Positions 7,586 to 17,193 of a DNA stretch of 64,000 nucleotides are shown one piece after another. The stretch's first letter is position 1. Every line of letters starts with the position of its first letter. The translations under genes were made by a program, and so were the position numbers. The DNA comes from Micromonospora globbae. Its GTDB lineage: Bacteria; Actinomycetota; Actinomycetes; Mycobacteriales; Micromonosporaceae. Below the pieces are notes generated by a model that was not told the DNA's origin, made no database searches, and worked only from the letters and a program-made list of their open reading frames with translations. The stretch lies in contig NZ_RAQQ01000007.1 of the NCBI RefSeq assembly GCF_003610785.1, positions 124,001 to 188,000 of the forward strand, given 5' to 3'.

Positions 7586-8802
7586 GAGCGCTCCTCCACG
7601 GGCAGGCTCGCGTACACCCGGAAACCACCGTCGGCGGCGGGCCCGGCGTCGAACGACCCGCCCAGCGCGGTCACCCGCTCCCGCATCCCGGCCAGCCCCG
7701 AGCCGCCCACGCCGCGACCGACTCCGGCGCCGCCGCGCCCAGTGTCGGTCACCTCCACGGCCACCTCGGCGGGGGCGTAGCGGATCCGCACCGCGGCGGT
7801 CGCCGGGCCGGCGTGGCGCAGCACGTTGGTCAGCGCCTCCTGCACCACGCGGTAGCCGGCCAGGTCCACGGCGACCGGCAGCGCGCGCGGCTCGCCGCTG
7901 ATCTCGACGGTGACCGGCAACCCGGCGCCGGCCAGCCGGTCGCGCAGCGCCGGCACCTGGGCCAGCCCGGGCGCCGGCGAGCGTTCGCCGCCGTCGTCGC
8001 CGCGACGGACCACCGCGAGCGTCACCCGCAGCTCGTCCAGGGCGTCCTTGCTGGTCCGGCTGATCGCCGTCAGCGCGCTCTCCGCCCGTTCCGGCTGGGT
8101 CGGCATGAGGTGCAGGGCGATCTCCGCCTGCATGTGGATGGCGGCCAGACCGTGCCCGACGACGTCGTGCACCTCCTGCGCGATCCGCAGCCGTTCCTCG
8201 TCGGCCAGCCGGCGGGCCTGCTCGGACCGGTTCCGGGCGGCGGCGTCCCGGTTGAGCCGTACGGTGACGCCCACCGCGAACGGGACGACCACCCACGCGG
8301 CGCCGGGCACGAGCCCCACCAGGCCCGGCGCGGCGCCCGCGGAGAAGAACACGTGCACGAGCAGCACGGCCAGCGCCGGACCGGCGGCGAGCGCGGCGGG
8401 CCGGACCGGCAGGTACGCCGCGACCGTGTACACGGCGACGATGAACGCCACGAGGATCGGCCCGTACGCGTGCCCGAGCACCAGGTACGCGGTCGTCGCC
8501 AGGGCGGACACCGCGAGTGTGGCCCGGGGCCAGCGGCGGCGGACCGCCACGACGAGCGCCGCCACCGCCACGGCGGCGTACGCGGCCCCGTCGGGCGGCA
8601 CGGCGCCGGGCTGGTTCTCGCTCGCCGGGCCGGTGCCGAGCAGCCCCAGGAGCAGCAACAGGAGGGCGAGCACGGGGTCGAGGAGGCGGCTGCGCCACCG
8701 CACCACCCACGGTGCGGCGCCGTGCGTCCCGTCCGGGCCGGGGCGGCCCGCCACCGCCCCGGCCCGGGTGCCGCCGGGCGCAGCCGGCTGCGGGGTCTCC
8801 AT
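7582..8802 (-). CDS. Membrane sensor histidine kinase (HisKA_3 / NarL partner)
   Basis: The 406-residue kinase has five or six hydrophobic segments between about residues 35 and 165. A HisKA_3 dimerisation helix follows (RLRIAQEVHDVVGHGLAAIH; His in EVHDVVGH is the phosphosite). The HATPase domain has VTDTGRGG and GGSGLAGMRERV. There is no large extracellular sensor domain, so it is probably an intramembrane-sensing type, as in kinases that watch partner ABC transporters. ATG at 8802 (METPQPAAPGG) is preferred over an in-frame start at 8895 that would overlap the upstream permease gene. It is cotranscribed with ABC genes upstream and its regulator downstream. Confidence 0.9.
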   Translation of the reverse strand: METPQPAAPGGTRAGAVAGRPGPDGTHGAAPWVVRWRSRLLDPVLALLLLLLGLLGTGPASENQPGAVPPDGAAYAAVAVAALVVAVRRRWPRATLAVSALATTAYLVLGHAYGPILVAFIVAVYTVAAYLPVRPAALAAGPALAVLLVHVFFSAGAAPGLVGLVPGAAWVVVPFAVGVTVRLNRDAAARNRSEQARRLADEERLRIAQEVHDVVGHGLAAIHMQAEIALHLMPTQPERAESALTAISRTSKDALDELRVTLAVVRRGDDGGERSPAPGLAQVPALRDRLAGAGLPVTVEISGEPRALPVAVDLAGYRVVQEALTNVLRHAGPATAAVRIRYAPAEVAVEVTDTGRGGAGVGRGVGGSGLAGMRERVTALGGSFDAGPAADGGFRVYASLPVEERS

Positions 8803-8806
8803 GCCG

Positions 8807-9628
8807 TCAGAGAATGTCACGTCGGCGCAGCAACGCCCCGCCCACCACGGCGAACGCGACCAGGTACGCGGCCACCACGAGCGCCGCCTGCCCACCGCCG
8901 ACCGTCGCCGCCACCCCCGGCGTGTCCGAGGCCGCGCCGAGCGCGGCGGCCAGCGAGCCCGCGTTCGGACCGGGCAGGCCCTTCTGGAGCTGCGCCACCC
9001 AGTCCAGCAGTGGGGCGGCGATGGCGGTGAGCAGGTTCTGCACGGCGAGCATCCACACCAGTCCCAGTCCGACGGGCAGGGCGACGGCCCGCAGCGCGAT
9101 GGCGAGCAGCGCGCCCAGGGCCGCCCACATGGACGCGATCAACCAGCCGGCGCCGATCCCGACGGCCAGGTCCGGCACCGAGGGCCACGCCACGGGCTGG
9201 GACTCGGTGGCGGCGATCAGGACGCTCGCCACGGCGCCCGCGCCGAAGACGGCGAGGACGACGACCAGCGCCGCCACGAGCAGCGCCAGCAGCTTCCCGG
9301 CGTACACGGCCAGCCGGGACGGCCCCTGCGACAGCACGGTCTTCCAGGTGCCCCAGCCGTACTCGCCGCCGACGACGAGCACGCCGAGGATCAGCACGAT
9401 CGATCCGAGGAACACCGGGAAGCCGCCGAGCGAGTTGCCCACCAACTGGTCGGGCAGCAGCATCGGCAGCGCCCGGTCCGTGTTCGGGCCGGCCGTGCCG
9501 GCCGCGTACCCGGCGTACGGGAAGACGTACGTGAACAGGAGCGCGAGCACGAGCGCGACGCCCAGCAGCAGCCAGGCCGCCGGCCGCCGCACCAACTTGA
9601 CCAGCTCCGCGCGGAAGCTACCGGACAT
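8807..9628 (-). CDS. ABC transporter permease (ABC-2 type)
   Basis: The 273-residue membrane protein begins with a cytoplasmic stretch ending at LVRRPAAW, followed by six hydrophobic segments (first at LLLGVALVLALLFTYVF). This is the layout of ABC-2 permeases of the BcrB/NatB kind. A central WGTWKTVLSQGPSR motif is typical of the coupling region. It should pair with the ATPase encoded just upstream, whose stop overlaps this start by 11 nt. The substrate is unknown; family roles include export of antibiotics, lantibiotics or lipids. The sensor kinase begins 4 nt downstream. Confidence 0.88.
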   Translation of the reverse strand: MSGSFRAELVKLVRRPAAWLLLGVALVLALLFTYVFPYAGYAAGTAGPNTDRALPMLLPDQLVGNSLGGFPVFLGSIVLILGVLVVGGEYGWGTWKTVLSQGPSRLAVYAGKLLALLVAALVVVLAVFGAGAVASVLIAATESQPVAWPSVPDLAVGIGAGWLIASMWAALGALLAIALRAVALPVGLGLVWMLAVQNLLTAIAAPLLDWVAQLQKGLPGPNAGSLAAALGAASDTPGVAATVGGGQAALVVAAYLVAFAVVGGALLRRRDIL

Positions 9629-10520
9629 CGGTCGTCTCCTTCCCGATCAGATCGAAGAACACCTGCTCCAGGTCGCGTTCCCGGGGCCGCAGCTCCCGGA
9701 CCGCCACCCCGGCCCGGACGAGTTCCGTGTTCAGCCAGGCCGCCCGGTCCGGGTCGACGGCGAGCTCCAGCGCCCCGTCCGCCACCCGCACGCGCTCCGC
9801 GCCGACGAGGGCCCGGGCGTGCTCGGCCGCGTCGTCCAGCGGCTCGGCGAGCATCCGCAGGCCGGCCGCGCCGCGCAGCTCCGCGACGCTGCCCTCGGCG
9901 ATGAGCCGGCCCTGGGACACCACGCCGACCCGGTCGCAGACCTGCTCCACCTCGCCGAGCAGGTGGCTGGAGAGGAGGACGGTGCAGCCGGCGGCGCCGA
10001 GCCGGCGGATCAGCCGCCGCATGTCGGCGGTGCCGGCGGGGTCCAGCCCGTTGGTGGGTTCGTCGAGGATGAGCAGGCGGGGGTCCTTGAGCAGGGCGGC
10101 GGCCACTCCGAGCCGCTGCTTCATGCCGAGCGAGTAGCCGGCGTACCGGTCGCCGGCCCGGTCGGCGAGGTCGACCAGGTCGAGCACGAGCGGCACCCGC
10201 TCGGCGGGGGTGCCGGCGTAGCGCGCCAGCACCCGCAGGTTCTCCCGTCCCGACAGGTACGGGTAGAAGGCTGGTCCCTCGATCAGCGCGCCGACTCCGG
10301 CGAGCCGCCCGGCGGCCGGCGGCCGGCCGAACAGCCGGACGGTGCCGGCGGTGGGGCGGACGAGGCCGAGCAGCATCCGCAGCGTGGTCGTCTTGCCGGC
10401 CCCGTTGGGGCCGAGGAAGCCGTAGACCTCGCCGGCCCGCACGCTGAGGTCCAGGTCCCGCACGGCGGCCCGTCCGCCGTACCGTTTCGTGAGTCCTTCG
10501 GTCTGCACTGGCAGGTTCAT
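9618..10520 (-). CDS. ABC transporter ATP-binding protein
   Basis: The 300-residue ATPase shows Walker A (GPNGAGKTTT), a signature motif variant (YSLGMKQRLGVAAALL), Walker B (LLILDEPTNGLDPAG) and the H-loop (VLLSSHLLGEVEQVCD). The C-terminal 80 residues form the extra domain of drug-export (BcrA/CcmA-like) ATPases. It is the first gene of the five-gene unit ATPase-permease-kinase-regulator-TmrB-like. Start ATG at 10520; the GlnD gene ends 94 nt upstream, so a promoter may lie in 10521-10613. No operator was recognised there. Confidence 0.92.
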   Translation of the reverse strand: MNLPVQTEGLTKRYGGRAAVRDLDLSVRAGEVYGFLGPNGAGKTTTLRMLLGLVRPTAGTVRLFGRPPAAGRLAGVGALIEGPAFYPYLSGRENLRVLARYAGTPAERVPLVLDLVDLADRAGDRYAGYSLGMKQRLGVAAALLKDPRLLILDEPTNGLDPAGTADMRRLIRRLGAAGCTVLLSSHLLGEVEQVCDRVGVVSQGRLIAEGSVAELRGAAGLRMLAEPLDDAAEHARALVGAERVRVADGALELAVDPDRAAWLNTELVRAGVAVRELRPRERDLEQVFFDLIGKETTDVR

Positions 10521-10613
10521 GCGTCGAGCGTGCCGCCGGGACCGGCCGTGGGCGTCGCCCCGGAAGCGGCATCCGGCCTACGTTCCCGGACGTAGACGCG
10601 CCGGCCGCCGTCG

Positions 10614-12986
10614 TCACACCGCGGCGAGCACCGCCTGCTCCAGCCGGGCCCGGGTGGCGTCGTCCGGCCAGCCGCCGACCAGGTAGAAGGCGTCCACCAC
10701 GTCCCCGCCCAGCGTGGCGATGCGCGCGGCGCGGACCTGGGCGCCCACCTCGTCGAGGGCACAGGTCACCCGGTAGAGCAGCCCCGCGGCGTCGGCGGCG
10801 CGCAGTTCCAGCAGGACCGCGTCGGTGGCCGCCTCCCGGTGCCATACGACGCGCGGGGCGGCGGCCGCGCCACGGGCCGCGAGGGCCCGCCCGCGCAGAC
10901 GCTGGGTGACCGAGACGTCGCCGCCGACCGCCCGGCGCAGGTCGCCGCTGACCGCGACCGGGTCGGGCGGCAGGCCGTAGCGGGGCTGCACCCGGCACTC
11001 CACCAGGGCCCGCCCGTCGACCACGGAGGCGTCCGCGGCGACCACGTCGAGGCGGTGCAGGGCCAGGCAGCCGGCCACCGTGGCGAGCAGGCCCCGCCGG
11101 TCGGCGGCGGCGACGGCCACCCGGTCGCCGGTCACCTGGATCACCGGCAGCGGCTCGGTGAGCAGCGCCGGGTCCGGCGCGGGTGGCGCCGGCAGCGCCC
11201 CGGTGTCGAGCGCGGTACGGACGCGGGCCACCAGCTCGGCGACGAGCCGCCCCTTCCAGTCCGACCAGGCGCCGGGCCCGGTGGCGGCGGCGTCGGCCCG
11301 GACGAGGGCGTGCAGCAGGTCGAGGGTGGCCGGGTCGCCGACCGCCTCGGCCACCCCGGCGATGGTGACCGGATCGGCGAGGTCCCGCCGGGTGGCCACC
11401 TCGGGCAGGAGCAGGTGCAGGCGTACGAGGGTGCCGATCAGGGCCACCTCCGGCGGGGGCAGCCCGATCCGGGCCGCCACCGCCTCGGCGATCGGTACGC
11501 CGGCCGCGCTGTGGTCACCGGCGAGGCCCTTGCCGACGTCGTGCAGCAGCGCGCCGAGCAGGAGCAGGTCGGGTCGCTCGACGTCACGGGCGTGCCGGCT
11601 CGCCTCGTACGCGGTCTGCACGAGGTGCCGGTCGACGGTGAACCGGTGCACCGGGTTGTGCTGGGGCAGGCTGCGCAGCCGGGTCCACTCGGGCAGCCAG
11701 GCGTCGACCAGCCCGTACCGGTCGCAGGTCTCCCAGGCGGCGAGCAGGCCGGGGCCGGCGCCGAGCAGCGTGAAGAGCGCCGCCCGGGCCTCGGCGGGCC
11801 AGGGCGTGGGCGGCGGCGGGCAGTACGCGGCCAGCCACTCGCAGGTGGCGCGGGCGATCGGCAGCCCGGTGGTGGCCGCCGCGGCGGCGACCCGCAGCGA
11901 CAGGCTCGGGTCCGGCCGCGCGCCGATCGCGGTGCGGGCCAGCACCAGCTCGCCGTCGTGCGCGACGACGTCCCGGGCCACCGGCCGGCGTACGGGGCGG
12001 GCGATGCCGACCCGGGTGCGTCCACCCCGCAGCCGCTCGGCGGCGCGGAAGGCGTCGTCGAGGGCGTGGCGGATCGTCCGGGCGTCACCGGCCACCCGGC
12101 GCAGCAGCACGTCGCCGTCGTGGAGGGCCGGCTCAGCGCTGTCGCCGCGCTGCGGCTGCCGCAGCCCGAGCCGCGCGGCCACGCCGTCGCGTTCCTGGGC
12201 GACGAGGCGGTCGACCCGCCGGCCGACCTGTTCGTGCAGGGCGTCGCGGACGTCGAGCAGCCGCAGGTGCGCGGCGTGGACCGCGGGGCGCAGCGCGTCG
12301 GTGACGCCGGCGGACGCGATGGCCCGCAGGACGCCGACGTCGCGCAGCCCGCCGGCGGCCTCCTTGACGTCCCCCTCCAGCAGGAAGGCCAGTTCGCCGT
12401 GCGCGCGCCAGCGTGCGGCGGTGATCTCGCGCAGGCGCGGCAGCCGGCGTACGGCGGTGCGCCGCCAGTGGTCGGCGGCGGTGCGGACGAGGGAGTCGGC
12501 GAGCGCCGCGTCACCGGCGACCAGACGCGCGTCGAGCAGCCCGAGGGCCACCTTGTCGTCGTCCTGGGCCACCGACAGCGCCTCGGCGACGGTACGCACG
12601 GAGTGGTCCAGCCGCAGCCCGGCGTCCCAGACGGGGTACCAGATCGAGGCGGCCAGGTCGTCGATTCCGGGCACCCCGGCGTGCAGCAGCACGAGGTCGA
12701 GGTCGCCGTACGGGGCGCACTGCCGCCGGCCCAGCCCGCCCACGGCGACCAGCGCCACCCCGGGACGGCGGGGCAGGAGCCCGGCGAGGAACGCGTCGTA
12801 CGCGGCGGCCCGCCGGTGCCGCGCCGGCTCGCCGACGCCGGCCGGGACCACGACGCCCGGAGAGGGGCCGGCGACCCCGCCGGGCGGGACGGTCGCCCCG
12901 CCGGACGCGGCGACCCCGTCGGGCGGGCGGTCCGTGCCGGTGGGAACGGGGGTTCCCGGCACGGCGCGCCCGGCCGACGGGGTCAT
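10614..12986 (-). CDS. glnD: [Protein-PII] uridylyltransferase / uridylyl-removing enzyme
   Basis: The 790-residue bifunctional sensor modifies PII in response to glutamine. Visible parts are a 45-residue low-complexity Gly/Pro/Val leader, the nucleotidyltransferase domain (VAVGGLGRRQCAPYGDLDLV), a linker region, the HD hydrolase domain (LLGALLHDVGKG with HD pair near residue 480) and two C-terminal ACT domains (from about 640 and 720). In actinobacteria the enzyme may adenylylate rather than uridylylate GlnK; sequence alone does not decide. Start ATG at 12986, 8 nt after the glnB stop; the frame is open further upstream but that would overlap glnB. Confidence 0.95.
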   Translation of the reverse strand: MTPSAGRAVPGTPVPTGTDRPPDGVAASGGATVPPGGVAGPSPGVVVPAGVGEPARHRRAAAYDAFLAGLLPRRPGVALVAVGGLGRRQCAPYGDLDLVLLHAGVPGIDDLAASIWYPVWDAGLRLDHSVRTVAEALSVAQDDDKVALGLLDARLVAGDAALADSLVRTAADHWRRTAVRRLPRLREITAARWRAHGELAFLLEGDVKEAAGGLRDVGVLRAIASAGVTDALRPAVHAAHLRLLDVRDALHEQVGRRVDRLVAQERDGVAARLGLRQPQRGDSAEPALHDGDVLLRRVAGDARTIRHALDDAFRAAERLRGGRTRVGIARPVRRPVARDVVAHDGELVLARTAIGARPDPSLSLRVAAAAATTGLPIARATCEWLAAYCPPPPTPWPAEARAALFTLLGAGPGLLAAWETCDRYGLVDAWLPEWTRLRSLPQHNPVHRFTVDRHLVQTAYEASRHARDVERPDLLLLGALLHDVGKGLAGDHSAAGVPIAEAVAARIGLPPPEVALIGTLVRLHLLLPEVATRRDLADPVTIAGVAEAVGDPATLDLLHALVRADAAATGPGAWSDWKGRLVAELVARVRTALDTGALPAPPAPDPALLTEPLPVIQVTGDRVAVAAADRRGLLATVAGCLALHRLDVVAADASVVDGRALVECRVQPRYGLPPDPVAVSGDLRRAVGGDVSVTQRLRGRALAARGAAAAPRVVWHREAATDAVLLELRAADAAGLLYRVTCALDEVGAQVRAARIATLGGDVVDAFYLVGGWPDDATRARLEQAVLAAV

Positions 12987-12994
12987 GGCGCCTC

Positions 12995-14741
<1,747 letters not shown>

Positions 14742-14852
14742 GCTGGCCTCCTATAGGTGAAGTTCCCTCCTTTGCGGCTTCCGGGGCAGCGTCGCCCGTA
14801 CGCCGGCAGCGGAAGCCTTGTCGCCGGCTGTTTCACCCAGGGACCCCGGCCG

Positions 14853-14889
14853 GTTTCCGTTCCGTGACGGGTTGTTTCGTACGTGTGAA
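14853..14889 (-). promoter_or_regulatory. GlnR-type operator upstream of amt-glnB-glnD
   Basis: Read on the minus strand, two units follow the GlnR pattern (g/t)TnAC-n6-GAAAC: TTCAC-acgtac-GAAAC (14889-14874) and GTCAC-ggaacg-GAAAC (14868-14853), spaced by 5 nt. A third weaker unit GGTCC-n6-GAAAC lies at 14845-14830. In Streptomyces and mycobacteria GlnR activates amtB-glnK-glnD from such boxes. Binding here is inferred from the match and the context. Confidence 0.75.
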
Positions 14890-14981
14890 GGACGACACGC
14901 GCCCGGCGGGATGGACGGCGGCGGATCCGCCGGACGGCGAACGTCGATGGACGACCGTCCGGCGCGATCCGTCGTCGCGGC

Positions 14982-15845
14982 TCAGCGGAGCGCGTACTCG
15001 AGGGCGTGGCGCTCGTAGTCGAGCAGCCGCAGGTCGCGCATCGGCCGGCGGAGGTGCCCCTTGTGCACGATCCGGACGAACGCGGGATCACCGGCCGCGG
15101 CCATCCGGCGGATGCCCTCCACGTGGTCCACGATCCGCTTGCGGATGGTCCGGATCAGCCGGTGCCGGTCCCGCGGGATGAGCCCGTACGCGTCGGCGAA
15201 GAGGCGCAGCCGGCGCGGCCGGTCCGGGTGCTTCCAGCCGAGGGTGATCGAGTCCCGGTCGGAGAAGATCGGCACCCAGGTCCACGCCGCGTACGCCACG
15301 TCGTAGATCCGGGCCCCCGGCGAGGCGAGGTCGAAGTCGATCAGCCCGAGGGTGCCGTCCGGCCGCCAGATGACGTTGTGGGGCGCCGCGTCGTGGTGGC
15401 AGATCACCTCGGTGTCCGGCGGGGGCGGCCCGAACGAGCGCCACACGGCGTTCGGCGGCGGCACGAAGCCGTACTGGGCGTCGTGGAACATCCGCAGCAT
15501 GGTGGCGACGGTCACCAGCGCCTCGTCGGTCACCCAGTGCGGGGCGAGCGGGTACTCCCCGCACTCCCCCTCCAGGTACGACAGGACCTCCCGGTTGCGC
15601 TCGTCCATGCCGAGCGCGCGGGGCGCGCCGGTGAACCCGACGTACTCCAGGTGACGCAGCAGGGCGTGCACGGAGGGGGTCCACGGCCCGGCGTTGCGCC
15701 GCACCGTGTCGCCGACCCGGACGACGGTGCTCACGTTCCCGCCGTGCAGCGGGATCTCCTGTGACGTCACGTACGGTCTCCCCAGGCGCTGCGACGGGTG
15801 GCTCGGGTCGCGCCACCCCACGTACGCGCGATCGTCAGTGCTCAC
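14982..15845 (-). CDS. Aminoglycoside phosphotransferase-fold (APH) protein
   Basis: The 287-residue protein has a protein-kinase-like APH fold. Key parts are the catalytic loop VICHHDAAPHNVIW (the usual HxDxxxxN) and the metal-binding LGLIDFDLASPG. The N-terminal lobe is short, with RRNAGPWTPSVHALLRHL, typical of a large actinobacterial APH subgroup whose substrates are mostly unknown. Nothing in its context, between amt and ftsY, points to antibiotic resistance. It is a stand-alone minus-strand gene. Start taken at 15845; the downstream methionine-poor N-terminus gives no better choice. Confidence 0.85.
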   Translation of the reverse strand: MSTDDRAYVGWRDPSHPSQRLGRPYVTSQEIPLHGGNVSTVVRVGDTVRRNAGPWTPSVHALLRHLEYVGFTGAPRALGMDERNREVLSYLEGECGEYPLAPHWVTDEALVTVATMLRMFHDAQYGFVPPPNAVWRSFGPPPPDTEVICHHDAAPHNVIWRPDGTLGLIDFDLASPGARIYDVAYAAWTWVPIFSDRDSITLGWKHPDRPRRLRLFADAYGLIPRDRHRLIRTIRKRIVDHVEGIRRMAAAGDPAFVRIVHKGHLRRPMRDLRLLDYERHALEYALR

Positions 15846-15851
15846 CCGAGC

Positions 15852-17042
15852 CTACGCGTCCCGTGCCGCGGCTTCGGTGCCGAGCAGCGCGTCGACGAAC
15901 TGGGCCGGGTCGAACGGCGCCAGGTCGTCCGCCCCCTCGCCCAGGCCCACGAGCTTCACCGGGATGCCGAGCTTGCGCTGCACGGCGATGACGATGCCGC
16001 CCTTGGCGGTGCCGTCGAGCTTGGTGAGCACGACGCCGGTCACGTTGACCACCTCGGTGAAGACCCGCGCCTGCTCGAGGCCGTTCTGGCCGGTGGTGGC
16101 GTCGAGGATCAGGATCGTCTCGTCGATCGGGCCGTGCTTCTCCACCACCCGCTTGACCTTGCCGAGCTCGTCCATGAGGCCGACCTTGTTCTGGAGACGA
16201 CCCGCCGTGTCGATGAGCACCGTGTCCACGCCGGTGTCGATACCCCGCCGGACCGCGTCGAACGCCACGCTGGCCGGGTCGGCGCCCTCGGGCCCGCGGA
16301 CCGTCTCGGCGCCCACCCGGCCGCCCCAGGTCTCCAGCTGGTCCGCGGCGGCGGCGCGGAACGTGTCGGCCGCGCCGAGCAGCACGCTGCGCCCGTCGGC
16401 GACCAGCACCCGGGCGATCTTGCCGCAGGTGGTGGTCTTGCCGGCGCCGTTGACGCCGACCACGAGCACCACGGCCGGCACCCCCTCCTTCGGCGCGGTC
16501 CTCAGGGAGCGGTCCAGCGTCGGGTCGAGCGCGTTGACCAGCTCGGCGGCGAGCAGCGCCCGCAGCTCCGCGGCGGTGCGGGTGCCGAGCACACGGGTGC
16601 GCTCGCGCAGCCGGTCGACGATCTCGCGGGTGGCGTCCACGCCGACGTCCGCGGTGATGAGGCTGTCCTCGATCTCCTCCCAGGTGTCCTCGTCGAGGCG
16701 GTCGCGGCTGAGCAGGCCGAGCAGCCCCTTGCCGAAGACGTTCTGGGAGCGGGACAGCCGGCCACGCAGCCGGACGAGGCGGCCGGCGGTCGGCTCCGGC
16801 ACCTCCAGCACCGGTGCCGGCGCCTCCACGACGGGCGGCGGTTCGACGAGCACTCCGGTCGAGAGGTCGGCTTCGGGCGCCTCGACGGGCGGGCCGGCCA
16901 GATCCTCCTCCGCCCGTGTCTCGACCTCCGTCGTCGGCAGCGGTGGCTCCGGGCGGCGGCGCAGGCGCGGCACGACCAGCCCGAGCGTGCCGAGGATCAG
17001 CACACCGAGCAGGACGAGTGCGATGAGGAGGTAGTCCATCAT
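15852..17042 (-). CDS. ftsY: SRP receptor FtsY
   Basis: The 396-residue receptor docks SRP-ribosome complexes at the membrane. Unlike most FtsY it starts with a clear membrane helix (LLIALVLLGVLILGTLGLVV), followed by an acidic Pro/Glu-rich A region to about residue 95, as in other actinobacteria. The NG domain shows VNGAGKTTTCGKIAR, LIDTAGRLQNK and VLTKLDGTAKGG. The partner Ffh is encoded at 4580-6124. Start ATG at 17042. The gene is transcribed away from the PhoD-like gene, and the 151-bp gap must hold both promoters. Confidence 0.97.
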   Translation of the reverse strand: MMDYLLIALVLLGVLILGTLGLVVPRLRRRPEPPLPTTEVETRAEEDLAGPPVEAPEADLSTGVLVEPPPVVEAPAPVLEVPEPTAGRLVRLRGRLSRSQNVFGKGLLGLLSRDRLDEDTWEEIEDSLITADVGVDATREIVDRLRERTRVLGTRTAAELRALLAAELVNALDPTLDRSLRTAPKEGVPAVVLVVGVNGAGKTTTCGKIARVLVADGRSVLLGAADTFRAAAADQLETWGGRVGAETVRGPEGADPASVAFDAVRRGIDTGVDTVLIDTAGRLQNKVGLMDELGKVKRVVEKHGPIDETILILDATTGQNGLEQARVFTEVVNVTGVVLTKLDGTAKGGIVIAVQRKLGIPVKLVGLGEGADDLAPFDPAQFVDALLGTEAAARDA

Positions 17043-17193
17043 GCCGAAATCCTGTCAGATGCGGCCGGCGGCGTCCCAGCCACCGCACCCGGCAACCCCT
17101 CCGAAGCGGCGGTAGCCTAGATCACAGCCAGCAGGGGTGCGACCGCCGGCCGGGTAGTAAGGATGAAGCCCGCTCACGATCCGGAGGTCCGTC

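Noticed and set aside
14982..15845. Possible aminoglycoside resistance gene.
   Set aside because: The catalytic loops match the broad APH fold, but this subgroup is common in actinobacteria without resistance links. Substrate cannot be claimed.
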